From contig OZ252020.1 in assembly GCA_965247505.1 (NCBI GenBank), positions 3,100,001 through 3,164,000 on the forward strand: DNA of 64,000 nucleotides. Reading direction: 5' to 3'. A program made the translations under genes and the position numbers. Source of the stretch: CAIYRG01 sp965247505. Lineage in GTDB: Bacteria > Pseudomonadota > Alphaproteobacteria > Micropepsales > Micropepsaceae. This document shows, in pieces, positions 1 through 9,336 of the stretch; within the stretch, counting starts at the first letter, position 1; every line of letters starts with the position of its first letter. Under the pieces are notes generated by a model that did no database searches, was not told where the DNA came from, and worked only from the letters and a program-made list of their open reading frames with translations.

Positions 1-931
1 CGGTTTTCAACGCTTGGCGGATCGCGGCATAGCGCGTCGGCGCGGCAAGCCAAGTATTTTCCCACGGCATGAGCAGCGCGTAATAGACCGCGCCCTTGCG
101 CTGCAGCACCGCCTTGATCCGCACCAGTGGATTCCAATGCAAGCCCCCCATCAGCCGGGTGAATTCGCCAAAGCGTCCCTCGGGATAGGTCCATCCGGTG
201 GGAAGAATTTCGCCCTCCAAAACAATCTCGGCATCGGCAATATAAGGCACGTCGATGGTGGAGCAGGGCGCAAGCTCTACCGGTGCGCCGCGTATCCCGC
301 CCGCGATCGCCATTTCGTCAACGCCGAGCGGCGCGCGATAGCCCGAGCCCATAATCTCGATCGGATGGGTGCCGATGCTGATCGAGATCGGCAGCGGCCG
401 CTCCGCTTCGAAGGCGCGCTGCGCAAACAAACGCATATTGTTCGGCGTGACGATATCGATTCCGGTGAGCGCTTTTTCCTTCACGATGAAACGGTAGATC
501 CCGCTATTCCAGCCATATTCCGGAGCTTTGCAGATCACCACGCCCGCGGTGATCATTGGCCCGCCATCGAAAATCGACGACATCGGAATCGGGATCTTGA
601 AGAGATCGACATCGTCGCCCGTAGCGATCACTTCGCGGGCGGCCGAGGATGCCACCATTTTTGGCGCTATGGGATGATCGATCGCTTTTTGGAGTTTGGC
701 TTCGATCTCGCCATATTCATTGCAGCCCATCGACATTATGGCGCGCTCGCGCGAACGGATAATGCCGGAGACGACCGGCATGTCGTAGCCGATCACATTG
801 TGGAAGAAGAGCGCCTTGGGCGATTGATCGACAAGCGTTGCGATATGCCGGATATCGATCGCCTGTTTGAGATCGATCATCTCGCCGCTCTGGCGTAGCC
901 GGTCGAGAAACTCCCGGAAAGTCTCGGTCAT
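1..931 (-). CDS. UbiD family decarboxylase, C-terminus beyond window
   Basis: Translation of the minus strand from ATG at 931 gives an open frame to the window edge (about 310 residues), beginning MTETFREFLDRLRQSGE. It reads as the N-terminal and central part of a UbiD-type (de)carboxylase, an enzyme using prenylated FMN to decarboxylate aromatic or unsaturated acids. Family-like stretches include MITAGVVICKAPEYGWNSG, the segment with ISIGTHPIEIMGSGY, and EGRFGEFTRLMGG. An AGGA ribosome site lies 5-6 bases before the ATG. The C-terminal domain is outside the window, and no UbiX-type flavin prenyltransferase is visible here. With the acyl-CoA ligase and MDR gene next door, a role in aromatic or unsaturated acid breakdown is an inference. 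Confidence 0.85.
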   Translation of the reverse strand, partial: MTETFREFLDRLRQSGEMIDLKQAIDIRHIATLVDQSPKALFFHNVIGYDMPVVSGIIRSRERAIMSMGCNEYGEIEAKLQKAIDHPIAPKMVASSAAREVIATGDDVDLFKIPIPMSSIFDGGPMITAGVVICKAPEYGWNSGIYRFIVKEKALTGIDIVTPNNMRLFAQRAFEAERPLPISISIGTHPIEIMGSGYRAPLGVDEMAIAGGIRGAPVELAPCSTIDVPYIADAEIVLEGEILPTGWTYPEGRFGEFTRLMGGLHWNPLVRIKAVLQRKGAVYYALLMPWENTWLAAPTRYAAIRQALKT

Positions 932-1094
932 TATGGATCCTGCTTCTTGCATCGCGCGTAACTATGATAAGGAGGGCGAAGTTTCGCGTCTAGCATGCCC
1001 ACACATGCCATGAGTGGTTTGCAATAACATGGCCTTGTCGGATGGTGCCAATTGAACGCCCAATTTTGATCTCTAGGGACTTCAGGGAAGCAAT

Positions 1095-2099
1095 ATGAAA
1101 GCTTTGGTTCTCAAAGAGCATGGAAGCCTCGAAAACCTCCATGTGGTGGACGATTACCCCGATCCCAAAGCTGGTGAAGGCCATGTGGTGATCAGGGTCG
1201 GCGCGTCCTCGTTCAACTATCATGATATTTTCACCATGCGCGGCATGCCGGGCATCAAGGTCCCGCTGCCCGTGATTATCGGGCTCGATATGGCCGGCGA
1301 AATCGCGCAAGTCGGCGAGGGCGTTACGGGCTGGAAAGCCGGCGACCGCGTTCTGGTCAACCCCGTGCAGAAGGGCAAAGGCCTGATGGGCGAGATGCTC
1401 GATGGCGGCATGGCGGAATATTGCCTCGTGTCCGCCGATCAACTGATCGCGATCCCCGATGGCGTGAGCTTCGAAGAGGCCGCTTCGCTTCCCGTCGCCT
1501 ATGGCACCGCCCATCGCATGATCGTCAGCCATGAAACCGTCAAAGCCGGCGACAAGGTTTTGATCTTGGGTGCAAGCGGCGGCGTCGGCACCGGCGCGGT
1601 GGTGCTGTGTAATTTGCTCGGCGCCGAAGTGATCGCCTGTGTCGGCTCGGAAGAAAAGAAACAACCGCTACTTGATGCCGGCGCAAAACAAGTGATCAAT
1701 TATAACGACGCGAGTTTTTCGAAATGGGTGATCGAGAATTACGGCAAGCCGCAACGGCGAAGCCATGATGGCGGCGTCGATGTCGTGATCAATTTCACCG
1801 GCGGCGAGACCTGGGTGCCTTCGCTGAAATGTCTGAAGCGCGGCGGCAAGCTACTCGTTTGCGGCGCGACCGCCGGCTATGACCCGAAAGAGGATCTTCG
1901 TTATGTCTGGAGTTTCGAGCTGCAGATCATCGGCTCCAATAGTTTCACCGACGAGGACCTAAGCGCATTAATGCGGATGGTTGCCTCCGGCGGGATCAAG
2001 CCGGTGATCGATCAGATGGTGCCGCTGGAAGGGGCCATTAAAGCGCTGGCGCGCATTGAAAACCGCGAAGTGATCGGAAAGATTATCGTGACACCGTAA
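1095..2099 (+). CDS. Zinc-independent MDR-family NAD(P)H:quinone oxidoreductase-like protein
   Basis: The 334-residue protein has the medium-chain dehydrogenase/reductase layout: a GroES-like N-terminal domain (about 1-150, with PVIIGLDMAGEIAQVGEGV) and a Rossmann domain with nucleotide loop GASGGVGTGAVVLC near residue 158. The cysteine cluster of structural-zinc alcohol dehydrogenases is absent, which favours a quinone reductase or enoyl-reductase-like member. Such enzymes reduce C=C or quinone substrates with NADPH in the cytosol. It precedes a thioesterase and an acyl-CoA ligase on the same strand, so a job in acyl or aromatic CoA metabolism is likely but the substrate is unknown. The start ATG follows AGGGAAGCAAT. 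Confidence 0.85.
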   Translation: MKALVLKEHGSLENLHVVDDYPDPKAGEGHVVIRVGASSFNYHDIFTMRGMPGIKVPLPVIIGLDMAGEIAQVGEGVTGWKAGDRVLVNPVQKGKGLMGEMLDGGMAEYCLVSADQLIAIPDGVSFEEAASLPVAYGTAHRMIVSHETVKAGDKVLILGASGGVGTGAVVLCNLLGAEVIACVGSEEKKQPLLDAGAKQVINYNDASFSKWVIENYGKPQRRSHDGGVDVVINFTGGETWVPSLKCLKRGGKLLVCGATAGYDPKEDLRYVWSFELQIIGSNSFTDEDLSALMRMVASGGIKPVIDQMVPLEGAIKALARIENREVIGKIIVTP

Positions 2100-2159
2100 T
2101 AGTGCCACGCGTTAGTAATGTGACGCCTTAAGTCGTTTCGCCAATCAAGGACCAATGCC

Positions 2160-2579
2160 ATGAGCGATGAACTAAACCCAGGAAAAGTGCAGGAGATGAT
2201 GCTTCGCGCGCCCTATCATCGCTGGCTGGGCCTCAGCGTTCTCGCGCTCGACGATAACGGCATCGATATCAAAGCGACTTGGCGCGAGGAATGGGTAGTC
2301 AATGCCGAGAAGCGCTATAGCCATGGCGGCGTTTTGGCCGCGCTTGTCGATCTTGCCGCCGATTGGGCTCTGGTCAAACACACAGGACGCGGCGTGCCGG
2401 CGCTTGATTTGCGTGTCGATTATCATGCTCCCGCCATGCCGGGCGATCTGATCGCAAAGGGCCGCGTGATCAAAGCCGGCGGAACCATCTCCAGCTCGGA
2501 AGCCCATATCTATGATTTGGAGGGCAAGCTTCTGGCCTCGGGGCGCGGAACCTACTTCACCGCCAAACCGATGGTTTGA
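2160..2579 (+). CDS. PaaI-type hotdog-fold thioesterase
   Basis: This 139-residue protein matches the single-domain hotdog thioesterase pattern. The motif YSHGGVLAALVDLAADWAL near residue 55 gives the HGG turn and the catalytic acid helix, followed by LDLRVDYHAPAMPGDL, the typical second strand. Members hydrolyse acyl-CoA thioesters, often aromatic ones such as those of the phenylacetate type. Its TGA stop overlaps the TTG start of the downstream acyl-CoA ligase, so the two are probably translationally coupled and may act on the same CoA ester pool. Substrate specificity cannot be read from sequence. Confidence 0.85.
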   Translation: MSDELNPGKVQEMMLRAPYHRWLGLSVLALDDNGIDIKATWREEWVVNAEKRYSHGGVLAALVDLAADWALVKHTGRGVPALDLRVDYHAPAMPGDLIAKGRVIKAGGTISSSEAHIYDLEGKLLASGRGTYFTAKPMV

Positions 2580-4090
2580 GATGTAAAGACGGTGCGGCTT
2601 TGTTCACCAATCTAGGCGATCTCATCACCCGCGATCTTTCGCAGGACAAGCCCGCGATAATCGATCTTGGCGCTCGCGGCGCCCCGCGCGAATATAGCTA
2701 TGCCGAGTTCGATGCATTGGCACGCGGTACCGCGAGGGCGCTGTTGGCGAAAAATTACACGCGCGGCACGCGCGTCGCACTTCTAGCTACCAACAGTGCG
2801 GAATATTTTGCTTCCGTGTGCGGGGTAATGCGGGCCGGGCTGGTCGCCGTTCCGGTCAATTACAAATTCTCGGCTAAGACCATAAATTTCATTATCAATG
2901 ATTCCGGCGCCGAGCTGGTCTTTTGCGATGCGGAGAGGCGCGGCGTTTGCCCGGAGGGCTTGCCCGTGGCTGAGATCGGCAATGGAGGACTCGAGTCCTT
3001 CATCGAGCCCGGGTCCTTTGAATCCGTCACGCCCGCTAGGGATGAGCCGGCCATGTTCCTCTATACTTCGGGCTCGACCGGCGTTCCCAAAGGCGTTGTG
3101 CTCTCCCATCAAAGCCATTTATGGGTGGTGAAAACGCGTCTTGAGCCCGGCGATCTCATCGAACATAAATTCTTGATTGCCGCGCCCATGTTTCACATGA
3201 ACGCTCTGGCCCTGGCGCAATTGGCGATGGCGGCCCACGCCACGATCGTTTTGCTGCCGGAATTTAACGCCGCGGCCTATATCGATGCGATCGAAAAATA
3301 TCGCTGCACTTGGCTTACCGCCGTGCCGCCCATGATCGCGATGATGCTGCGCGAGAAGGGCATAGCAAATGCCGATATCTCTTGCGTAAAAAATATCCGG
3401 ATGGGCTCCGCCCCGGTGAGCGAGAGCCTGATGAGTGCCGTGGCGCGAGCATTTCCCAATGCGCTCATTTCGAATGCCTATGGCACCACCGAAGCCGGCC
3501 CGGTGGTGTTCGGCAAGCACCCCAAAGGCCTGCCCCAGCCCGCGCTTTCCGTCGGCTATCCGCACGCGCAAGTACAGCTCCGGCTCAAAGGTGAACTCGC
3601 GCCGGATGCCAGGGCAGATCAGGGCGTGTTGGAAATCAAATGCGAGGGCCTGATGAATGGCTATCACAACCGCCCCGATCTCCCCCCGCCCATGACCGAA
3701 GACGGTTTTAATATCACCGGCGATGTCTTTCGCCGCGATGAAAACGGCTTTCATTCTTTCATCGGCCGCACCGATGACATGTTCGTCTCTAGCGGCGAGA
3801 ATATTTACCCATCCGATGTCGAGCGCATGCTCGAGCGCCACCCAGACATCTTGCAGGTCTGTGTGGTGCCCATCGACGACGAGATCAAAGGGCAAAAGCC
3901 GGTGGCCTTCGTGGTCCCGCGCGCCGGGACCGCGCTCACGGAAGGCTCGGTGAAAGAATTCGCACTCGACCACGCGCCCGCTTACCAGCATCCGCGCTTT
4001 GTCTGGTTTTTGGAAAAACTTCCCCTCGCCAGCACCAACAAGATCGACCGCGCTGAGCTGATTCGGATTGCGAAGGAGAGGAGTGGGTAA
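2576..4090 (+). CDS. AMP-forming acyl-CoA synthetase/ligase
   Basis: A full-length ANL-superfamily adenylating enzyme (about 504 residues). It shows the P-loop YTSGSTGVPKGV near residue 162, the AYGTTEAGP motif near residue 300, the ITGDVFRRDENGF and IGRTDDMFVSSGENIYP hinge region, and the C-terminal lysine in ASTNKIDR. It would activate a carboxylic acid to its CoA ester with ATP. The start is uncertain: TTG at 2576 overlaps the thioesterase stop, while TTG at 2600 would remove eight residues. Gene order MDR, thioesterase, ligase suggests an operon for an organic acid, possibly aromatic given the UbiD gene nearby. Confidence 0.88.
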   Translation: MRCKDGAALFTNLGDLITRDLSQDKPAIIDLGARGAPREYSYAEFDALARGTARALLAKNYTRGTRVALLATNSAEYFASVCGVMRAGLVAVPVNYKFSAKTINFIINDSGAELVFCDAERRGVCPEGLPVAEIGNGGLESFIEPGSFESVTPARDEPAMFLYTSGSTGVPKGVVLSHQSHLWVVKTRLEPGDLIEHKFLIAAPMFHMNALALAQLAMAAHATIVLLPEFNAAAYIDAIEKYRCTWLTAVPPMIAMMLREKGIANADISCVKNIRMGSAPVSESLMSAVARAFPNALISNAYGTTEAGPVVFGKHPKGLPQPALSVGYPHAQVQLRLKGELAPDARADQGVLEIKCEGLMNGYHNRPDLPPPMTEDGFNITGDVFRRDENGFHSFIGRTDDMFVSSGENIYPSDVERMLERHPDILQVCVVPIDDEIKGQKPVAFVVPRAGTALTEGSVKEFALDHAPAYQHPRFVWFLEKLPLASTNKIDRAELIRIAKERSG

Positions 4091-4350
4091 GTGGGTGGAG
4101 ACGCTCCCGTTGCTCCCCCAACTACCCCCAACCGCAACCGCCGAAACAATGCGAAACGGGCGTTTCAGGGCGCGCGAATGCGGCGACAAGCATTGGCTAT
4201 TCAGGCCCTGCAAGTTGGACGCGCAAAGCATGCAAAATAAAAGCAAGCCCGGTAGGTCGCTCGCGCCATATTTTTATCTCCGAAGATAGTGTTACGCTTC
4301 TGCCGCCTGGAAGAATCCCGGCGGGTGAGGCTTTCTGAAGGAGTGGGCGC

Positions 4351-5825
4351 ATGCCCACTAACAGCATTCCCAAACAGGCTGTCGTCGTGATCCATGGCAT
4401 GGGCGAGCAAAGACCCATGGAGACAATAAAGGGATTCGTCCGGACGGTGTGGGCAACGGACACCGATATTATACGGCAAGATATGCCTGATGCTGCTGCT
4501 GTTTGGAGTAAACCCGATACACGCACGGGCTCGCTTGAGCTGCGCCGCATCACGACAAGGCCGAGCAGGGATTCGCAAACATTCCCGCACGGCGTGCGAA
4601 CGGATTTCTACGAACTTTATTGGGCAGATCTGTCCGGTGGTTCGACATGGAGCAATGTCAAAGATTGGTTCTGGATGATCCTTTGGCGCAATCCACTCAC
4701 TAACGTTCCTTCCAATGTGTTTCTAGCCTGGCTTGTGTTATGGGGCGCCGCGCTGTTGTTCTCAGCCCTCGGAGTGGCGACAATTGTTCCGCGGGACGCC
4801 TCGGTCATGGGGTTGCAATTATGGAGCGTTCCTCCACTTAGTTTTTTGGTCGGCTTCCAGATGTGGCAATTGGGCGCAATGACCGCGGCCGTTGGCGTTA
4901 TCACGCACCGATTTGTCGTTCCCTATATTGGTCGTGTGGTTCGCTACACGCGCGCCAAGCCGGAAAACATCGCTGCACGCAAGAAAATCCGCGAACGTGG
5001 GCTCGCATTACTGAATCATCTGCATGATCGCGAATATGAGCGCATTGTAATTGCTGCGCATAGCCTGGGCGCAATTCTGGCCTATGATCTGATCACCCAT
5101 TTTTGGGCGGCACGTACTGCGGCCCACACCATGCGCGAGGGCGATTTAGAATTCGATCTGTTGGTTAAGCTGCAAAAGGCTTCTGCCGATCTTGCTCAGG
5201 CCGACCAAGTGAGTGTGGAAGAAAAAAGAGAAGCGTATCTGAAGCCCAGAGGAATTTCGGTCGTCAGCTGCGCAAACGCTCTATCGGCGCTCCATCCGAT
5301 AAGAAGTGGCTCATTAGCGACCTTGTCACTTTTGGCAGCCCGCTGACCCATGCGGAGTTTTTGCTTTCTCGGAATGAAAAAGGACTCAAGACTCGAATGG
5401 AGGAACGCGAATATCCTAAATCGCCACCCATATTCGAAAATGTTGACGGGGCGGGCTTTTCGGATGCGAAGCAAGCCAAGCTTCCCATTGAGCCGAAACA
5501 GCCCGAACTGATGTGCTACAAGATCCCGTCGGAGACCGATCTCTGGCGCTTGCACCATGCCGCGCCGTTCGCGGCGGTACGTTGGACCAACATATACGAT
5601 CCTGCTTTATTGGTTTTTTTCGGGGACATCATTTCCGGCCCTGTTGCGCCACATTTTGGCAACGGCATTATCGATGTCGATTTGCGAGCGCTGCGTGGAC
5701 AATCGTGCCGCTTTACTCACACCCGCTATTGGGCGATGTCGAAATCCGATATCGAGAAACCGGGCCAACGTCTTGTGGAATTGCGCAAGGCGCTCGATCT
5801 GGCGGGAGATCGCACCGCTCCATAG
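4351..5825 (+). pseudogene. Membrane alpha/beta-hydrolase, single -1 frameshift
   Basis: Two frames together encode one protein. Frame one runs from ATG 4351 (ribosome site AAGGAG) and starts PKQAVVVIHGMGEQRP. It has two or more hydrophobic segments (about residues 120-145 and 155-190) and a lipase-like nucleophile elbow AHSLGAILAYDL near residue 236. It goes out of frame near 5250 and closes at 5346. The other frame continues the family sequence through LISDLVTFGSPLTHAEFLL and ends at 5825. Adding one base near 5249 (AAG then GCC CAG AGG) restores a continuous protein of about 490 residues. No canonical slippery heptamer is present, so a real frameshift mutation or a sequencing error is more likely than programmed slippage. 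Substrate unknown. Confidence 0.75.
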
Positions 5826-5882
5826 TAAGCCGAAAAGAAAAGTGACGACGCGGGCTTTATGCGCGCGCCGCCGCGAAATTCA

Positions 5883-7775
5883 TTACCAGTCCGGTTCGGC
5901 GAGCAATTTCGTGTACTCGAACGGCACCAGTAAATAGGCCTTGTTAGAAGTATCGCCCCAGAAAACATCATCGACAGGCGGGCGGTTTTTTACGACAATT
6001 TCGTATTTACCCGCTTGCGCCAACAGATTTTCCGGAATTGTAACCTGCAATTCGGTTTGGCTGACGACATTTGTCGGCACCGCGGCGCCATCGAAATAGC
6101 CAACGCTCTCCTTGACGAAATTGAACCCGGTAATCGTGATGATTGTATCGGGACTTCCGCGATGCAGGGCAAAGGGCGCGAAAGACTCAATCCCCGGTGT
6201 CGGGTTATAAGCGGGATCGGGGATCGCTGGTGGTGGGGCCGCGGGACCGCGAACATTGGGGTTTCCGCCGCCGTCGGGGCGGAAGGTCGCGTCCTTCAAC
6301 GCGGCAGCCCAATCGTCCCCCGAAACCACCGGGTCGGAGTCGGTATTGGGAAGCGCAAACATGCCGCCTCTGTACCAAGAGTGATATTCACGATCGAGAA
6401 CTTCGCCGCCCTTTAGAACAATGTGAATGTTTCGCGTGTTCCTAATATTGGCCAGCGGATCGGCATTCAAAATCAGCACATCGGCAAACTTACCGGCCTC
6501 TAATGAGCCGACATCGTCGATACGAAAGCCCTCAGCTACCCATTTCGTCCCGGCTTGGATGGCTTGCATCGGCGTCAGACCGACTTGCTCGACGAAGGCG
6601 GTGAACTCTTGATGCGCGCCCAGGCCGGGCGGCGATTGAGAGATATCGGAAGCCGCAACGAGTTTTCCGCCTGCATCGACAAAGCGCTTGAGGAAACTCG
6701 TTTGATTGCGAAAGCCCGCCGAGCGAACCGCAATCTGTTCAGGGGTCAGATATTCCTCCGGCGATTGAATGTTCTCATAAAGATCCTCAATGGCGCCTTG
6801 ATGATAATAGGCGAGCATTTCGGGATCTGTGAAAACTTCGCGGGCTTCTTGTTGAACTTGCGCCCAATTTGAATGAAAGCCGCGTGCGGTCGCCATCAAA
6901 TCGGGCTCGAGATAGGCGTTGCAACCGACAAGATGCTCGATCATCGGACCCACTTTGGCTTCATCCATCTCGGAATAAGCATCGGGCGGAAGCGCTGTAT
7001 ATCTCGCCCAATTTTCTTCATCGGCTGCCATTTGTGTGCCGACATTGCCGGTATGGACATAGACGATGCCGTCACCCATTTCGCAAACTTCGCGCGCGCG
7101 CACTTGTGGTCCCATCGCCCGAAAGTCGATGCCCATGCCGAGGCGCTGCGCCTTGGCCACTGCAGGCGCAAATATTTCCGGCGGGCCGTCGCCGTTTTGG
7201 AAGGTGATGATGTCGGCGCCGGCGTCATGCACCCAACGGACATGCGCTACCGCGTCCTCGCCACTATAGGGGCGGCGCGAGCCGCCACCGGGACCATAAT
7301 TCTGCCCGCGATCGAGATCGGGACCCGGACCATTGATCGTAACCAGCGTTTGAAAAAGCCGCGGCGCCGCATAGACGCCGTGATTGATCGAATCGCGTTC
7401 GGCCGAGCCTTGATTATTGCGTCCGCCGCTGACAATCGCGGAAGTCACGCCATAGTGAAGAAAAGCTTCGCCATATTGCCAATTCCAATTGGCTTTGGCG
7501 TCGAATATTCCGGGCATCACCCACTTGCCGCCGGCATCGATGATTTGCGCGCCATTCGGTATCTGCACATCGCCCGCGCTTCCCACGGCGGTAATGCGAT
7601 CGCCTTGGATAACGATCACGGAATTAGCCACCGGTGCGCCGCCAAGCCCGTCGATCAGCGTGCCGCCTTGAATGACAATTGCTTGTTGGCCTTGTGCCGT
7701 CAGCGGCGCCGATGTGCCCAGCATGAGCAGCGCCGCGCAAGAGGCGAGGGCGCCTCGCAAACCTATTTTGCCCAT
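5883..7775 (-). CDS. Exported amidohydrolase-like protein with C-terminal IPT/TIG-like domain
   Basis: The protein (about 630 residues) has a signal peptide (MGKIGLRGALASCAALLMLG), then an amidohydrolase-superfamily fold: an N-terminal beta segment with IVIQGGTLIDGLGG and GGKWVMPGIFDAK, and a C-terminal DVGSLEAGKFADVLILNADP, both typical of imidazolonepropionase-like exported amidohydrolases. The metal motif that normally reads H-x-H after MPGxxD is here KANWNW, so the usual His pair is absent. The last 110 residues (SFAPFALHRGSPDTIITITG onward) look like an immunoglobulin-like IPT/TIG domain. ATG at 7775 is chosen because GGGAG sits 8 bases upstream; ATG at 7781 is the alternative. It lies downstream of the 7881 gene on the same strand. 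Confidence 0.75.
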   Translation of the reverse strand: MGKIGLRGALASCAALLMLGTSAPLTAQGQQAIVIQGGTLIDGLGGAPVANSVIVIQGDRITAVGSAGDVQIPNGAQIIDAGGKWVMPGIFDAKANWNWQYGEAFLHYGVTSAIVSGGRNNQGSAERDSINHGVYAAPRLFQTLVTINGPGPDLDRGQNYGPGGGSRRPYSGEDAVAHVRWVHDAGADIITFQNGDGPPEIFAPAVAKAQRLGMGIDFRAMGPQVRAREVCEMGDGIVYVHTGNVGTQMAADEENWARYTALPPDAYSEMDEAKVGPMIEHLVGCNAYLEPDLMATARGFHSNWAQVQQEAREVFTDPEMLAYYHQGAIEDLYENIQSPEEYLTPEQIAVRSAGFRNQTSFLKRFVDAGGKLVAASDISQSPPGLGAHQEFTAFVEQVGLTPMQAIQAGTKWVAEGFRIDDVGSLEAGKFADVLILNADPLANIRNTRNIHIVLKGGEVLDREYHSWYRGGMFALPNTDSDPVVSGDDWAAALKDATFRPDGGGNPNVRGPAAPPPAIPDPAYNPTPGIESFAPFALHRGSPDTIITITGFNFVKESVGYFDGAAVPTNVVSQTELQVTIPENLLAQAGKYEIVVKNRPPVDDVFWGDTSNKAYLLVPFEYTKLLAEPDW

Positions 7776-7880
7776 AGCCATTTCTCCCAAAATCCGTTTT
7801 CTTGATTTAGTTTTACACGCATTGTTGGCCTGTTCGCCACAGGAAACCCGGATTTGGGATTTCCGTGCGAAACGCAACAC

Positions 7881-8447
7881 TTACGGCGCAGGTAACTCGG
7901 CAGCATCCGGGTCGGAATTGGAAAGAAGAAATACCAGCGAGTTTATGAACAACCCGGCATCCGGCGATGCGTAATCGCCTTTCGCAGGCAGGATGGTTGC
8001 TTCGATCATATAAAGGCGGCCCTTGGTGAAATAGGTGGCCACTGCTTTTCGTCCCGCGCCGTCCGGCAAGTTGAAGGTCATTCTGCGGCCATAGACTGAG
8101 TTCACGCCGGTATCGACGCGCCCAAAATCATTCATCAGCACATCCATGTCGTCTTGGTGGATATAGGCCGCCTCTTCCATCAGCACCGCACCCTCATCGG
8201 CCCGATCGGTGAAATCTATAATGCTCAGCCTGTAGTCGATATTATTGTCGAGCGAACGGTAGATGATCGCTTCTTTCACACCGCCGACAGCAGCGCGATA
8301 AACCCCCGTTTCGACGCGGATCTCGCCGGGTGCGCGGAAGGAAAAGCCGAGTTCATGGCTGACATAGCTCTCCCAGGCGGCTTCTGCCGGCGTTGATATG
8401 ACCGCTAGCGCCAATCCTGCCAAAGCAATCAAACTATTTGAACGCAT
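7881..8447 (-). CDS. Exported protein, paralogue family A member 1
   Basis: A secreted protein of about 188 residues with a clear signal peptide ending in PAEA, then AWESYVSHELGFSFRAPGEI. The pattern W-x-x-Y-x(5)-G/Y-x-F-x-F/V-x-x-P-x-x is shared with the proteins at 23843 and 31227, which have similar length and layout, so the window has three diverged copies. Start at 8447 follows AGGGG with 6 bases spacing; an upstream ATG at 8462 is less likely. No catalytic motif is recognised. It lies 105 bases upstream of the amidohydrolase on the same strand and may share its transcript. Confidence 0.7.
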   Translation of the reverse strand: MRSNSLIALAGLALAVISTPAEAAWESYVSHELGFSFRAPGEIRVETGVYRAAVGGVKEAIIYRSLDNNIDYRLSIIDFTDRADEGAVLMEEAAYIHQDDMDVLMNDFGRVDTGVNSVYGRRMTFNLPDGAGRKAVATYFTKGRLYMIEATILPAKGDYASPDAGLFINSLVFLLSNSDPDAAELPAP

Positions 8448-8572
8448 TTTTGTCCCCTGCAATCCATCGGTACCGGAACCGTCACGCCGGTCCCTTGTTC
8501 CGCCTCAACATACGGTCTTAAGATGCTAACAATAGTTTGTGATTTGGCCAAATGTAGTTCGGGGAAGTGCTG

Positions 8573-9058
8573 ATGAAAATCAAAGAAATTGGTTTGGCGC
8601 TCGCTGCGTCAGCTGTTGCGATGGCTTCGTTGAGCGCGCCGGTGGCGGCGCATCATTCCTTCGCGATGTTCGATGCCAATAATCCGTTGACACTGACCGG
8701 TACGGTCCAGGAATTTGTATGGACCAACCCCCATAGCTGGTTGCGCGTCATTATCGAGGACGAGGCGACAGGCAGGCCCCTGCTATGGGCGTTCGAACTG
8801 GGCTCGCCGGGGCAGCAAACGCGCGTCGGCTGGAGCGCAGATTCACTCGTGCCCGGTAACGAAGTCACGGTGCTCATTCATCCCTCGAAGGACGGCGCGC
8901 GCCAGGGCGGACTGATCACCGCGACGCTTCCTGACGGCAGCACGCTCGGCAATGGTGGCCTCCGGCCAAACTCGCAGCGTTCCTCGAAATTCCCTGGTGG
9001 GCTAGCTGCGGGCGTGTTCGGCAGCGGCGACGAGCAGCCGACTCCGCAAGACGATTGA
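8573..9058 (+). CDS. DUF6152 family exported protein, copy 1
   Basis: About 161 residues with a signal peptide ending SAPVAA, directly followed by HHSFAMFD, the DUF6152 signature; then FVWTNPHSWLRV and VLIHPSKDG. If signal peptidase cuts after VAA, the mature protein starts His-His. It carries a longer C-terminal tail (NSQRSSKFPGGL onward) than its four paralogues in the window. ATG at 8573 is preferred over GTG 8567 because GGGGAA lies 6 bases before it. The family has no characterised function. The next gene downstream on this strand encodes an exported protein of the other repeated family (9337). Confidence 0.85.
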   Translation: MKIKEIGLALAASAVAMASLSAPVAAHHSFAMFDANNPLTLTGTVQEFVWTNPHSWLRVIIEDEATGRPLLWAFELGSPGQQTRVGWSADSLVPGNEVTVLIHPSKDGARQGGLITATLPDGSTLGNGGLRPNSQRSSKFPGGLAAGVFGSGDEQPTPQDD

Positions 9059-9225
9059 TATTTACGGCGCGAACCCAATTGGGATTGGGCGTTGACGATC
9101 TGGTCCTGACGCCATTGGAAAATATGCCGGATTTCGGTGCCTATACCGAATCTGTTTCCCCGGCTGCTCGATATGCCTGCCGGTATCTCAGAATCATCGC
9201 GAAGGAGTTGGCCTTCAAAGCGTAG
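9055..9225 (+). pseudogene. Possible gene remnant, 56 codons
   Basis: The spacer after DUF6152 copy 1 has an open frame from TTG 9055 to TAG 9225. Its translation (LGLGVDDLVLTPLENMP and ARYACRYLRIIAKELAFKA) has the composition of real coding sequence, but I cannot match it to a family. It could be the C-terminus of a lost gene or a small protein coupled to the preceding stop. No good ribosome site is visible. Confidence 0.25.
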
Positions 9226-9336
9226 GCTTTTTGCTCGTCACTAGACTCCAAGTGACACAAACTAGCCATCGGGGTATATTGCTGGGGTTAAGCGCTTCTA
9301 CGCCTAGGCTGGCCGTAAGGGATGAGGGACATCGCA

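Noticed and set aside
14..898. Long plus-strand open frame opposite the UbiD gene
   Set aside because: The minus strand gives a clear UbiD protein through the same bases; the plus-strand translation is His/Arg-rich shadow sequence.
3119..4246. Long minus-strand frame opposite the acyl-CoA ligase
   Set aside because: It is antisense to a well-conserved ANL enzyme and has no family-like motifs.
5240..5265. Programmed -1 frameshift in the alpha/beta-hydrolase
   Set aside because: The local sequence CTGAAGCCCAGAGG lacks an X-XXY-YYZ heptamer and a clear downstream stem.
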